A stretch of 64,000 nucleotides of DNA, taken from positions 48,471 through 112,470 of the forward strand of contig BLMJ01000232.1 in the NCBI GenBank assembly GCA_011960625.1, in the 5' to 3' direction. Below are positions 34,434 through 44,351 of the stretch, piece after piece. Origin of the DNA: Lachnospiraceae bacterium. GTDB lineage: Bacteria > Bacillota > Clostridia > Lachnospirales > Lachnospiraceae. Both the position numbers and the translations under genes were made by a program. The notes beneath the pieces were generated by a model. That model was not told where the DNA came from. It did no database searches and saw nothing but the letters and a program-made list of their open reading frames with translations. Each line of letters begins with the position of its first letter. The stretch's first letter is position 1.

Positions 34434-36047
34434 ATGCAATATGAATTTTTGAAGCATTTTCCCAGAAGAATGAAAAACGTCGGATTATATGCCCTGTTGA
34501 TTCAGAACAGCGCCCAGAAGACGACTTGGAAGCAGTATGGTTTCCTTACCCTGGGGGAACAGCTGAACGTGGTTTTTGCAGTCATGCTCTATATTATGGA
34601 GCAGTCTTTAAAGGAAGAGCATTGCACTATGGATGATATAGGGGCGTATATTGATACGGTCAATACACGCCATTTTCAGAAAAGCATGTCCTACGATGAG
34701 TGCAGGCAGTTAGGGGATTTTGTGGTAAATGTGATACTGTCCAACGAGGGGAGAGTTATGTATTTTGAGGGTTTCGATTTTGAGGAAAATGAGTATCAGA
34801 ACCTTCATATCAGCTATGTTGCCAACCGGATTATCTACATAGACCAGGAGTTTAAGCGTACCTCTTACTATCTGACGGACGACGGGTACAATCTTCTGTT
34901 GGCGACTCTGGAGATTGAGAATAATATGAAGCTGACGATTCATGAGATGATTTTCCAGATGCATCTTGAGAAGCAGAGTTATGATAAGGCGGTGGAGGAG
35001 ATTAAAAATGTGTTTAATCTGCTTCGGATTCAGCTGCAAAAACTTCAGGAGGCTATGGGAAAGATCCGAAGAAATGCGCTGAACTATTCAGTAAAGGACT
35101 ATGAGGAGATTTTACTTGAGAATCTGGATACTATAAGCGATACGAAGCAGAAGTTCCAGAATTACAGGGAGATGGTGAAGAGTCGGGTGCAGGCCATGGA
35201 AGAAGAGAATATTAATGTGAAGCGGCTCAGTGAAAAGGAGGAAGAGAGTCTTGGGCATTTGCGTATGATTGAGATGTATCTGAACCGGACGATCGACGAA
35301 CATCAAAAGATTTTAAACAGTCATTTTGATCTTAAGGCATTGTATACAAAGGAGTTGGAGACACTGACGCAGATGTCGCTGATTCAAAGATTCCCGCTTC
35401 GGTCAGAGTTATATGATAAGGTGTTGGAGAATCCGAAGGCGCTAAGAAATCTGGATTTTTTCCTGCGCCCCTTGTTTAATCAAGAACCCAGTAAGGTTTA
35501 CAATCTGAATAAAGCGTTCCGGCTGCAGCGTCCGGTAAAAAAGCACGCAGAGGAGGATATTGCAGAGGAACTGGATTTTGACGAGGAAGAGTGGATGCGG
35601 GAACAGGAGCGGCTTCGCAAGGAAAAGCTTAAAAGATATGAGACAAGCCTTTGCCGTCTGCTTGGCTATGCTGTGAGGACGGGAGAGATATCGCTCAGGG
35701 AGATTAGCTCGATTACAATGGAACGGGAAGAAGAGCGGGAGCAGTTGATTCCAAATGTAGAGATTTTCAAGGAGATCATGGTGGAGCTGATTAAGAATCA
35801 GGAGATTGATATTTCCGTACTTGCAAAGGAGCGCAGCAAGTATATACAGGATATGTCGGGGGAATTTCAACTGAATGAGATGCTGCTGTATCTGGTAGAG
35901 GAGTATAGGCAGTTTCGGGATATCCGAAGGGTAGAAACTTACCGGATAGAGGATGGCAGTGTTGTGACGTTTGAAGGGATTCTAAATGAGGATAAGACGA
36001 GGAGGGCAATTCGATGCTCCAATGTGCTTATTCGGGTGGTAAACTAG
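34434..36047 (+). CDS. jetA: Wadjet kleisin-like subunit JetA
   Basis: The 537-residue protein starts MQYEFLKHFPRRMKNVGLYA, and its length, helical content and position match the DUF5716-type JetA of Wadjet type II. JetA is the kleisin that bridges the JetC heads, equivalent to MukF/MksF. A long coiled-coil-like middle (about 170-300), acidic DFDEEEW around residue 380 and a C-terminal winged-helix-like part are seen. Its TAG stop lies inside a copy of the CTAGTGTGCTGACACA repeat, which separates it from jetB by 43 bases. Confidence 0.85.
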   Translation: MQYEFLKHFPRRMKNVGLYALLIQNSAQKTTWKQYGFLTLGEQLNVVFAVMLYIMEQSLKEEHCTMDDIGAYIDTVNTRHFQKSMSYDECRQLGDFVVNVILSNEGRVMYFEGFDFEENEYQNLHISYVANRIIYIDQEFKRTSYYLTDDGYNLLLATLEIENNMKLTIHEMIFQMHLEKQSYDKAVEEIKNVFNLLRIQLQKLQEAMGKIRRNALNYSVKDYEEILLENLDTISDTKQKFQNYREMVKSRVQAMEEENINVKRLSEKEEESLGHLRMIEMYLNRTIDEHQKILNSHFDLKALYTKELETLTQMSLIQRFPLRSELYDKVLENPKALRNLDFFLRPLFNQEPSKVYNLNKAFRLQRPVKKHAEEDIAEELDFDEEEWMREQERLRKEKLKRYETSLCRLLGYAVRTGEISLREISSITMEREEEREQLIPNVEIFKEIMVELIKNQEIDISVLAKERSKYIQDMSGEFQLNEMLLYLVEEYRQFRDIRRVETYRIEDGSVVTFEGILNEDKTRRAIRCSNVLIRVVN

Positions 36048-36070
36048 TGTACTGACCACATTATATTCAG
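36044..36070 (+). repeat. CTAGTGTGCTGACACA-family repeat between jetA and jetB
   Basis: The 27-base segment opens CTAGTGTACTGACCACATT and ends TTCAG. It resembles the start of the hairpin repeat at 27843 with a one-base shift in the middle. As at 27328, its CTAG provides the stop codon of the gene before it. Confidence 0.5.
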
Positions 36071-36090
36071 TAGTTAAGGAGTAAACAGAT

Positions 36091-36807
36091 ATGGCTTATG
36101 AATTAGACGAGATCCGAACCAGCCAAGAGATTTTCTACTATCTTTTGGAACACCATGAGCTTCATGAGAATGAGGAAATGCAGCTCTACAGGGCGTATAC
36201 TGAGCAGGAGGAGATTCAGAACCTGGTGAAATCTCAGGGGGAGATTGCCAAAAGCCGGATTGAGCGTTATGGAAATGCAATTTATCTAATCCCAGAGGAA
36301 GAGAATCATTTTCTTGGCTTTTCCAAGGCACAGCTTAAGGCGGCGCTGTGCAAATCTTCTGGTACGGATAAGGACTATTATCTCTCTCAATTTGTAGTGC
36401 TGACGCTTTTGGTGGAATTTTTTGACGGGCAGGGGAGCAGCAGTAAGGCGCGGGAGTATATGCGGGTAGGAGAGCTGCAGAATTGTATTTCCGTCCGTCT
36501 GAAGGAGGGAGCCGAGAGTATGGACGAAGAACAGGAAGAGCAGTCAGGGATTGCTTTTTCCAATATGCTTGAGGCGTATGAGGCTTTGCGGTCGGATGAC
36601 AAAGGCTCGAAGGCAAAGACGACGAAAGAAGGCTTCCTTTATTCGATACTGATATTTTTGCAGAAGCAGGGATTGATTGAATACGTGGAAGCAGACGAGA
36701 TGATTAAGACCACCAAGAAGCTGGATAATTTTATGGACTGGAATCTTCTCAATCAGAATAATTATCAGAGAGTTCTGCGTGTACTGGGGGCGTTGGAGCA
36801 TGTATAA
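36091..36807 (+). CDS. jetB: Wadjet kite-like subunit JetB
   Basis: The 238-residue mostly helical acidic protein matches JetB (DUF6063-type) by size and position. JetB is the MukE/MksE-like dimer that binds the kleisin. It starts MAYELDEIRTSQEIFYYLLE. TLLVEFFDGQ and a winged-helix-like C-terminal half (KEGFLYSILIFLQKQGLIEYV) are visible. AAGGAG lies nine bases before the ATG, and jetC follows after 15 bases. Confidence 0.82.
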   Translation: MAYELDEIRTSQEIFYYLLEHHELHENEEMQLYRAYTEQEEIQNLVKSQGEIAKSRIERYGNAIYLIPEEENHFLGFSKAQLKAALCKSSGTDKDYYLSQFVVLTLLVEFFDGQGSSSKAREYMRVGELQNCISVRLKEGAESMDEEQEEQSGIAFSNMLEAYEALRSDDKGSKAKTTKEGFLYSILIFLQKQGLIEYVEADEMIKTTKKLDNFMDWNLLNQNNYQRVLRVLGALEHV

Positions 36808-36822
36808 GAGAGGTGACAGCAT

Positions 36823-39800
36823 ATGAGCAAGATAAATGCCATCAGGATGATTAATGTCAACTATAATAATAATGCCATTCGCATCAGTGACGAGTGTTTT
36901 CATTTGAATGGCGAGAGCACGCTTTTATCCCTTAGAAATGGGGGCGGCAAGTCTGTGTTGGTTCAGTTGGTGACGGCTTTGTTTGTACATAAGAGATATC
37001 GGGATGCGAAAGACCGGCCCTTTGAGAGCTATTTTACCACCAATAGGCCGTCGTTTATCCTTGTAGAATGGGCTCTGGACAGAGGAACGGGATGCGTGCT
37101 TACGGGGATGATGGTGAGAAGAAGCCAGGCTGTGGGCGAGGAGAATGGAGAGAAGCTTGAGATGGTTAATATCATCAGTGAGTACCGAGAGCCTTGTGTC
37201 CAGGATATACACCATCTTCCTGTGGTGGAAAAGGGAAAGAAGGAGATTGTCCTTAAGAATTTTGCGGCTTGCAGGCAGATGTTTGAGTCTTATAAGAAGG
37301 ATAGAGCTATGTGTTTCTTCTATTATGATATGAACAATCCGGCCCAGTCCAGGCAATATTTTGATAAATTGATGGAGTATCAGATTCACTATAAGGAGTG
37401 GGAGACTATTATCAAGAAGGTGAATTTGAAGGAGTCCGGACTGTCTGATTTGTTTTCCGACTGCCGGGACGAGAAGGGACTTGTGGAGAAGTGGTTTTTG
37501 GAGGCTGTGGAGAGTAAGCTTAACAAGGAACGGAATCGTATGAAGGAATTTCAGGTGATTCTGGAGAAATATGTAGGACAGTATAAGGATAATCAGACAA
37601 AGATTAAGAGGCGTGATATTATACGTGCTTTTAAAGAAGAGGGGGATAAGATTCGTAAGAAAACGGAGGCTTATCAGGTCAAGAGCTGTCAGGCAGGAAA
37701 TCAGGAGAATCTGATCGCAAATTTTATTGGGGAGCTTGTGCGGCTTCATGAGGAGGCGGAGGAAGAATATCAGAGGCTTCTTGAGAAGATAGCGTCCATT
37801 CGGGGACAGTTAGCGAGGGTGGAATATGAGAAGCTATCCAGCGACATACATAAGCTTCGGGACGAACTGCGTTTTCACCTGAGTAATCGGAATATGATAG
37901 AGATTGAGAAGGAGGAGCTGGAACAGGAGGCTGCAAGGAGACAGCGTGCGCTTAAGCTTTTAGCTTGTGCGAAGCAGCAGAAGGTCACATATCAGGAGCG
38001 AAAGGAACTGGAGGTGCTTAGGCAGAAGCTGATTTTATCGAGACAGAAGGAAGAGAAGCTGGAACCGGAGATAAAATATCTGGGTTATACATTAAGGCGT
38101 TATTATGAAGGACTTTTGGATGAAAACGAGAGCAGGAAAAGGGAAAACGAAGAAGCAGCCGTGAAAGCGAAAGCAAAGTTAGAGCGGGTAGAAAAGAAAC
38201 TGTCAGAGCTGGCGGAGAGCTTTCTTCAGAATGCCTCCAGGGAAGGCGGGCTTAAGAGTGCAGCGGCATCTTATGACCGGACGGAGGAAGAGTATAACCG
38301 GCGGTATGAAGAGACGCTGGTGCGAAATATTCTCGGAATGTACGAACCCGGCGCTCTTGAAATTTGTCGGGAGGCTTATGTGAAAGAACAAAAGACGGCT
38401 GCACGATCGCTTCTGACCCTCAGAAGGGAGCAAGAGAAGGCGAATGAGAAAAGCCGAAGTCTTGAGCGGAAACTTCAGGATATACGTTCCGGTCTGGTTC
38501 AGGGAAAGCTTGAGCTTAGACAGCAGGAAGATGTGCGGAAGAAATATGAGCAGGAGTTAGAGGCAAGAAAGGTGGTGCAGCGGTATCTGAATTTAGAAGA
38601 AGCCGAGCCTTTTGACAGACAAAAGATTCTGCACAGATCTGAGAGAAAATTACAGGAGATTGGGGAGATTCGGAGGAAACTGGAGAAAGAAGAGGACGTT
38701 TTGCAGAAAGAGTATCAGCGGCTGACTCAGGGGAAAGCGCTGGAATTGCCTGAGGAAATAGCACAAGAGCTTGAAAATCTTGGTCTGCATGTGGTGTATG
38801 GGATGGAATGGCTGTCAAAGAACGGGTATTGCGAAGAAGAGAATCTGGAGCTGGTTCGCTGCCATCCCTTTCTGCCCTATGCGCTGATTTTGTCAGAAGC
38901 TGAGCTGCACAAATTATCCCGGAATATGGGTGGAATTTATACCTCTTTTCCTATTCCTATCGTGGTCAGGGAGAGATTGGAGAGAGGTGAGAAGGATAGA
39001 AAGTGTGGGATTGTCCGGCTTGAAGGAGTCAGCTTCTATGTCTGGTTCAATGAGAATTTGCTGAATGAAGAGAAGCTTAAAGCATTGGTGCAAGAAAAGG
39101 AGAGGCAGATAGGGAAAAAGAGGGAGGCTATTTCCATTCGGCAGGCAGAGTATACAGAGTATTTTGAACGGCAGGAATTGATTAGGAACCAGGAAGTCAG
39201 CAAGGAGAGGTGGGACGCCAACGAGAAACAGTGCAGGGAGCTTGGGGAACGGATTGAGAAGCTTTCTAAAGAGTGCGGCGCTTCTGAGGAGGAGCTGGCG
39301 GAGATTAGGACACAGCTTGAGAAACAGGAAAGAGATATTCGAAGGGCTGACCGTACAGCAGAGTATCAACAGAGGAGGCTTGAGGATTTTGAGAGGCTGT
39401 GTAGGGAGTATGAGGCGTACGAGCAGAATTTGAGAGAGATGGAACGCTGTAAGAAAGAGGCAGATAAGTTATCGGAGAAGCAGAAGTTGTTCCGTAATCA
39501 GCAGGAAAAGCTGAGGATGCAGCAGAAAACCCAAGAGCTTGAGAGAATGAAGCTGTTCCAAAGGGGAGAGGAGCTTTGGAAGGAGGAAAGAAAATATAAG
39601 GCGTATGAGAAGGCGGAGGCTACGGGCGGATGGAAGCGTACGTCGATGGACGAGTCCGATAACATGAGGGAAATGGAAGCCAGGTATGCAGCCATAACTT
39701 CTCGTATGTCTCAGGAAATTCAAGAATTGGAAGAGCAGGAGCAGCGGGCGGAAAGCCGTTATCAGGAGGCGCTGGAGGAACTGAAGTATTTGCAGCGAAA

Positions 39801-41247
39801 ATACGGGCTTTCCGATGAAGAATGGAAAGAGGTGAGTTATAATCGGGAGGAGGAGTCGCATCAGGAAATTATGCTGGAAGACCTTAACAGGAGGATCTCT
39901 GTAAAGCAGAGACTTTGGAATGATGAGGATAAGCAGATTGCCGTAGTGAACCAGAAGAAGAGTGAGCGGGCGGAACGGATGAAGAAAGAATGCGGCGAGG
40001 AAGAGCCGCTGCCGAAGGAAGAGATTCAGAAGCAGGATTTTGACGCACGTAAGAATCAGTTCCGTTATCAGGAGAATGAGTCTCTAAAGCAAGCGGATAT
40101 CTGGAAGGAAAAGCTTCGCAGTTATGATGAGAATCTTACGGCGCTGTCCGAGTATAACGATTTTCCATTTGGGGAGAAGGTTGTATGGGAACAGGATTTT
40201 TCCAAGCTGGACGCCAAAAGTCTCCGTAATTTCAAAGGTATCCTAATTCGGGATTATAATCAGATGCTTCGGGAACGCAGGGAGGCTCAGGATGCGCTTA
40301 CACGGCTTCTGAACCAGATTGTACGTATGGAGCAGTTTCAGGAGGATTTCTATAAGAAACCCTTAGAGGCAATGCTGGAACTTACGGACGACGCGTTTGC
40401 TGTGTGGAAGCAGCTGAATACGACGATACAGTCCTATGACAGTCTGATGGAGAAGCTGGAGGTAGATATTTCCCTTGTGGAGAAGGAGAAGAACAAAATC
40501 GTGGAGCTTTTGGAGGATTATCTCAGAGAAGTACATCAGAACCTTGGGAAGATGGACAACAATTCTACGATTGTCATCCGAGAACGTCCTGTAAAGATGC
40601 TGAAGATTGGGCTTCCAAAGTGGGAGGAAAATGAGAAGCTGTATCAGCTTCGCCTTCAGGATATGATTGATCACATTACACAAAAGGGGCTTAAACTGTT
40701 TGAGCAGAATGAAAATGCGCAGGAGTATTTCGGAACTCAGATTACCACAAGAAATCTTTACGATACAGTAGTCGGAATCGGGAATGTGCAGATTCGGCTT
40801 TATAAGATTGAGGCCCAGAGGGAGTATCCCATTACTTGGGCGGAGGTGGCCAGCAACTCGGGAGGAGAGGGATTCTTGTCGGCGTTTGTGCTGCTATCGA
40901 GCCTGTTGTATTATATGCGCAAGGACGATACGGATCTATTTGCAGATAAGAATGAGGGGAAGGTTTTAATTATGGATAACCCTTTTGCCCAGACAAATGC
41001 ATCCCATTTGCTGAAACCCTTGATGGACATGGCAAAGAAGATGAATACCCAGTTGGTGTGCCTGACGGGACTTGGAGGAGAGTCTATTTATAACCGTTTT
41101 GATAATATTTACGTGCTGAACTTGATTGCGGCAAATCTTCGGGGCGGGATGCAATATCTGAAAGCGGAGCATCTGCGGGGAAATGAGCAGGAGACTCTGA
41201 TTGTGTCCCAGATTGAAGTGCTAAAGCAGCAGGAGCTGGTGTTTTAG
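36823..41247 (+). CDS. jetC: Wadjet SMC-like ATPase JetC
   Basis: This 1474-residue protein has the MukB/MksB-like SMC plan. The N-terminal Walker A is LRNGGGKSVL (GGGKS at 40-44). Two long coiled coils run from about 300-640 and 770-1180 around a hinge-like globular part near 660-740. The C-terminal ABC half has signature NSGGEGFLSAF (about 1340) and Walker B KVLIMDNPFA (about 1380). It drives ATP-dependent loop extrusion that lets Wadjet recognise small circles. The coding frame is intact. Confidence 0.93.
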   Translation: MSKINAIRMINVNYNNNAIRISDECFHLNGESTLLSLRNGGGKSVLVQLVTALFVHKRYRDAKDRPFESYFTTNRPSFILVEWALDRGTGCVLTGMMVRRSQAVGEENGEKLEMVNIISEYREPCVQDIHHLPVVEKGKKEIVLKNFAACRQMFESYKKDRAMCFFYYDMNNPAQSRQYFDKLMEYQIHYKEWETIIKKVNLKESGLSDLFSDCRDEKGLVEKWFLEAVESKLNKERNRMKEFQVILEKYVGQYKDNQTKIKRRDIIRAFKEEGDKIRKKTEAYQVKSCQAGNQENLIANFIGELVRLHEEAEEEYQRLLEKIASIRGQLARVEYEKLSSDIHKLRDELRFHLSNRNMIEIEKEELEQEAARRQRALKLLACAKQQKVTYQERKELEVLRQKLILSRQKEEKLEPEIKYLGYTLRRYYEGLLDENESRKRENEEAAVKAKAKLERVEKKLSELAESFLQNASREGGLKSAAASYDRTEEEYNRRYEETLVRNILGMYEPGALEICREAYVKEQKTAARSLLTLRREQEKANEKSRSLERKLQDIRSGLVQGKLELRQQEDVRKKYEQELEARKVVQRYLNLEEAEPFDRQKILHRSERKLQEIGEIRRKLEKEEDVLQKEYQRLTQGKALELPEEIAQELENLGLHVVYGMEWLSKNGYCEEENLELVRCHPFLPYALILSEAELHKLSRNMGGIYTSFPIPIVVRERLERGEKDRKCGIVRLEGVSFYVWFNENLLNEEKLKALVQEKERQIGKKREAISIRQAEYTEYFERQELIRNQEVSKERWDANEKQCRELGERIEKLSKECGASEEELAEIRTQLEKQERDIRRADRTAEYQQRRLEDFERLCREYEAYEQNLREMERCKKEADKLSEKQKLFRNQQEKLRMQQKTQELERMKLFQRGEELWKEERKYKAYEKAEATGGWKRTSMDESDNMREMEARYAAITSRMSQEIQELEEQEQRAESRYQEALEELKYLQRKYGLSDEEWKEVSYNREEESHQEIMLEDLNRRISVKQRLWNDEDKQIAVVNQKKSERAERMKKECGEEEPLPKEEIQKQDFDARKNQFRYQENESLKQADIWKEKLRSYDENLTALSEYNDFPFGEKVVWEQDFSKLDAKSLRNFKGILIRDYNQMLRERREAQDALTRLLNQIVRMEQFQEDFYKKPLEAMLELTDDAFAVWKQLNTTIQSYDSLMEKLEVDISLVEKEKNKIVELLEDYLREVHQNLGKMDNNSTIVIRERPVKMLKIGLPKWEENEKLYQLRLQDMIDHITQKGLKLFEQNENAQEYFGTQITTRNLYDTVVGIGNVQIRLYKIEAQREYPITWAEVASNSGGEGFLSAFVLLSSLLYYMRKDDTDLFADKNEGKVLIMDNPFAQTNASHLLKPLMDMAKKMNTQLVCLTGLGGESIYNRFDNIYVLNLIAANLRGGMQYLKAEHLRGNEQETLIVSQIEVLKQQELVF

Positions 41248-41289
41248 CGGTATTATTTGCAGAATAATTTTGTAGTGAGGAGTAGAAAA

Positions 41290-41928
41290 ATGGCTAGATA
41301 TGTAAAGGAATTGGTATTGAATAAACCAGATGATTTTGTGCAGTTTATTATGAATGATTTCCTGAGGAAGAATGGTTTTGTGATGGCTAACTGGAAGGGA
41401 GAACCGGCGTACCGTACCGGGGACGCTATGATGGAAGGGTATAAGTATCTGAGATGGTACTATCAGAACGGTGTTTTTCATCTGGAAGCGTGGATGAAAG
41501 GTACGTTTGGGGGAGAGTGGAACCTGGACGGTTTTGTTGGATGTTTACAAAAGAAGCCTTATCGGGAGAGCTTGGAGCAGCTATTCGCCGCTTTGCAGCA
41601 GCCGATTCCCATGCCGGGACAGAGTATGCAGTCCGATCCGACACAGCCATATCAGAATTGTGTTCCGGTACATACGGTGGATAATTCCGGTGCGGCTACC
41701 ATGGGGCTGGTATTTGGGATTATGAGCGTAGTATTGGGGATATTTATACCAATTCTGGGGATTATACTTGCGTGCCTTGGTTTCTCAAGAGCGAGGATGG
41801 GGGCGGGATCTAGCAAGTCCGGACAGGCAAAGGTGGGGAAAGTTCTCTGCATTATCGGTATCCTTATCGCGGTTGTGATGTGGGGATTGAATTTCCTTCT
41901 GCTGATTCCGACTGTGGGAAGTTTTTAG
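41290..41928 (+). CDS. membrane protein with DUF4190-like C-terminus
   Basis: The 212-residue protein has an N-terminal soluble part (about 1-105) rich in aromatics (MEGYKYLRWYYQNGVFHLEAW), then a Pro/Gln linker. A C-terminal pair of membrane spans (GLVFGIMSVVLGIFIPILGIIL and VLCIIGILIAVVMWGL) surrounds a Gly/Ser/Lys loop, as in DUF4190 proteins. It lies 42 bases after jetC on the same strand with no terminator between, but is not a known Wadjet subunit. Its co-expression with the operon is possible. AGGAG precedes the ATG at 41290. Confidence 0.65.
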   Translation: MARYVKELVLNKPDDFVQFIMNDFLRKNGFVMANWKGEPAYRTGDAMMEGYKYLRWYYQNGVFHLEAWMKGTFGGEWNLDGFVGCLQKKPYRESLEQLFAALQQPIPMPGQSMQSDPTQPYQNCVPVHTVDNSGAATMGLVFGIMSVVLGIFIPILGIILACLGFSRARMGAGSSKSGQAKVGKVLCIIGILIAVVMWGLNFLLLIPTVGSF

Positions 41929-42034
41929 TTAGAAATGTCCCATTGGCGACGAAAATAGAACACTTCACGCAAAAACGAAATAAAATCTCTCAATTTGTGC
42001 TATACTGTTTCCAGCAAAGAAAGGAGAAAAGCAG

Positions 42035-42997
42035 ATGAGTTTAGAAGTAAGAAATTTGTCAAAGAAATACGGAGAGAAGACTGTAGTGGAGAATCTGAGC
42101 TTTGAGATGAAGAACCCAGGTGTATTTGCACTGCTTGGGACCAATGGAGCCGGAAAGACGACGTCGATCCGTATGATGCTGAATATGCTTTCACGGGACA
42201 CTGGGGAAGTACTCTGGAATGGCGCACCGCTTGATACAGCCACCTGTAATGTTGGTTATCTTGCGGAAGAGAGAGGGTTGTACCCTAAATATACGCTGAT
42301 GGATCAGTTGATATATTTTTCCGGACTTAGGGGAATACCTAAGGCGGAGGCGAAGAAGAGAATCCGATACTGGGCAGAGAGACTGGAGGTAGAAGAATAT
42401 CTGTATCCCCAGGCGCCCAAATCAGAGGATGGAAAGAAACGAGGGCGCGCAAAAGCCCAGGCTGCAAAAAAAGCGGATCAGCTTTCAAAAGGAAATCAGC
42501 AGAAGATTCAGTTCATGACCGCGCTTTTGCCAGATCCAGACCTATTGATTCTGGATGAGCCGCTTTCCGGTTTGGATCCGGTGAATACGGATCTCTTTAA
42601 GGGCATCATTAGGGATGAGATTGCCAAAGGAAAATATCTTATTATGTCGAGCCACCAGATGGCTACGGTGGAGGAGTTCTGTACAGACATTATTATACTG
42701 AATCGTTCTAAGACGGTGCTTGCGGGTCATCTGAATGATATTAAGAAGAGTTATGGACGTATTAACCTGCTGCTGAAAACGGAGACGGACGTGACAGACC
42801 TTATCAAGCAGGAGGGGCTAACCCTGGTTTCTGCTAAAGAGACGGAATATCAGATCAAAGTATCCGGAGATGAACAGGCGAACCGGTTTTTGAAGCTTTT
42901 GATCGAGAACGGGGTTACTGTTGTTACATTCAGCCTGCGGGAGCCGTCTCTCCATGAGATTTTCGTGGAGAAAGTGGGTGATGCACATGAAGTTTAG
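42035..42997 (+). CDS. ABC-2 type exporter ATP-binding protein
   Basis: The 320-residue ATPase has Walker A LLGTNGAGKTTSIRM, signature LSKGNQQKIQFMTALL, Walker B LLILDEPLSGLDP and switch histidine SSHQMA. A charged insert (PKSEDGKKRGRAKAQAAKKAD) just before the signature is unusual. It starts a three-gene exporter operon with two permeases and resembles NatA-type ATPases, but substrate is not evident. Confidence 0.93.
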   Translation: MSLEVRNLSKKYGEKTVVENLSFEMKNPGVFALLGTNGAGKTTSIRMMLNMLSRDTGEVLWNGAPLDTATCNVGYLAEERGLYPKYTLMDQLIYFSGLRGIPKAEAKKRIRYWAERLEVEEYLYPQAPKSEDGKKRGRAKAQAAKKADQLSKGNQQKIQFMTALLPDPDLLILDEPLSGLDPVNTDLFKGIIRDEIAKGKYLIMSSHQMATVEEFCTDIIILNRSKTVLAGHLNDIKKSYGRINLLLKTETDVTDLIKQEGLTLVSAKETEYQIKVSGDEQANRFLKLLIENGVTVVTFSLREPSLHEIFVEKVGDAHEV

Positions 42998-44351
42998 AAA
43001 GAGTGATTTTGCCGGAACGAGTAATGTGTTTCGTTTTACGCTGGTGCAGATGTTAAAGGGGAAAGCGAATATTATCACCATGCTGATTTTTTTCCTGTTT
43101 GCGGCTGCCAGTATCCCAGTTATGACGCTTATGATGGGCGGGGAGCAGAGCACGTCCGCGGATGAGGCCGCAGCTTCGGGAATTGTTGCTGTGTACGTTC
43201 AGAATGAGACGGGGTATGAGCTGGATTTGGAAAGTATTCCACAGAAAAATGAAATATTTTCCAATACGAATTTTGTGGATACGGATTTGATGGATGTAGA
43301 GTGGTCGGAAGATACATATGAGTCTATGGTGGAGCCCACAGAAGCATATATTCACCTTCAGAGAGACACAGAAAAGATGAGCTTTACCGTCGGCGCCTAT
43401 GCGCTGGAGGAGAAGGATTTCTCAGATGAGGCTCTGGATTCCTGCATAAGCCTGTTGTCCGGGCTGTTGGATGAAGCACGTTATGCGCAGCAGAATGCAA
43501 AGCCCGATCAGATTGCCGCTTTGACGAGTCCTTATGAGACGAGGGTGGAGAGCGTTTCAGAATATCTGAATGAGAAAGAGGATGATTTTGACACCAGGTT
43601 CGGGGTGCAGCTTCTCTATTCGGTTGCGCTCTTGATATTGTGTACGTTTGTTTCTTCTTTTATTATCCAGAAAGTGATAGAGGAAAAAGCGTCAAAATTA
43701 GCGGAGCTTTTGATGGTCAGCGTAAGCCCGCTCGCGATGCTGGTGGGGAAGATCCTTGCCGTGATGACCTATATCTTTGGTCTGGTGGCTAGCCTTGCAG
43801 TGGTTATGTGCGGCTCTTATGTGATTACTGGGCGGTTTGTGGATACCTCGGTACTGCGACAGCAGATTGCGGTGTTTGGCATTTCCTTGGAAACGCTGCA
43901 GGTTTCACCGGTTCTGGTGGTGATTCTGATAGTCTCATTTTTGCTTGGCTATCTGCAGGTTTCTCTGCTTAGCGGGCTTATTGGAACAGGATGTTCCAGT
44001 ACGGAGGATGTGGAGCCGGCTAACATGACGATGGTTTTGTTAGTAATGGCTGGATATATGATCGCAGTTTTGACTGCAGGAAGCGGCAGTAATCCTGTGC
44101 TGGCGGCGGTGATATCCTTGTGTCCGGTGACCTCCATGTTCTGTGCGCCTGTGCGTTATATCATCGGAGATATCGGGTTTGGAATGTTGGCGTTTTCATG
44201 GGCGATTCAGCTTGCTGTGATTCTATTTCTTGCCTTTGTGTGTGCAAGAATCTATCGGGCGTTGATGATGTACCGCGGAAACCGTATGAAGCTTAGCGGG
44301 TGGATTACCATGTTCCGTCAGAACCGTACAAAGGAGGTGGGGAACAGATGA
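42987..44351 (+). CDS. ABC-2 exporter permease 1
   Basis: The 454-residue membrane protein has an N-terminal span (about 23-44), a ~150-residue extracellular domain, then five or more spans, as in NatB/ABC-2 permeases. The segment IQKVIEEKASKLAELLMVSVSPLAMLVGKI is the conserved cytosolic coupling region of the family. It overlaps the ATPase gene by 11 bases. Several upstream in-frame starts exist; the ATG at 42987 gives the usual N-terminus. Confidence 0.87.
   Translation: MKFRKSDFAGTSNVFRFTLVQMLKGKANIITMLIFFLFAAASIPVMTLMMGGEQSTSADEAAASGIVAVYVQNETGYELDLESIPQKNEIFSNTNFVDTDLMDVEWSEDTYESMVEPTEAYIHLQRDTEKMSFTVGAYALEEKDFSDEALDSCISLLSGLLDEARYAQQNAKPDQIAALTSPYETRVESVSEYLNEKEDDFDTRFGVQLLYSVALLILCTFVSSFIIQKVIEEKASKLAELLMVSVSPLAMLVGKILAVMTYIFGLVASLAVVMCGSYVITGRFVDTSVLRQQIAVFGISLETLQVSPVLVVILIVSFLLGYLQVSLLSGLIGTGCSSTEDVEPANMTMVLLVMAGYMIAVLTAGSGSNPVLAAVISLCPVTSMFCAPVRYIIGDIGFGMLAFSWAIQLAVILFLAFVCARIYRALMMYRGNRMKLSGWITMFRQNRTKEVGNR

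Noticed and set aside
33386..41247. Wadjet operon as part of an integrated element
   Set aside because: No integrase, transposase, tRNA target site or flanking direct repeat was seen around it.
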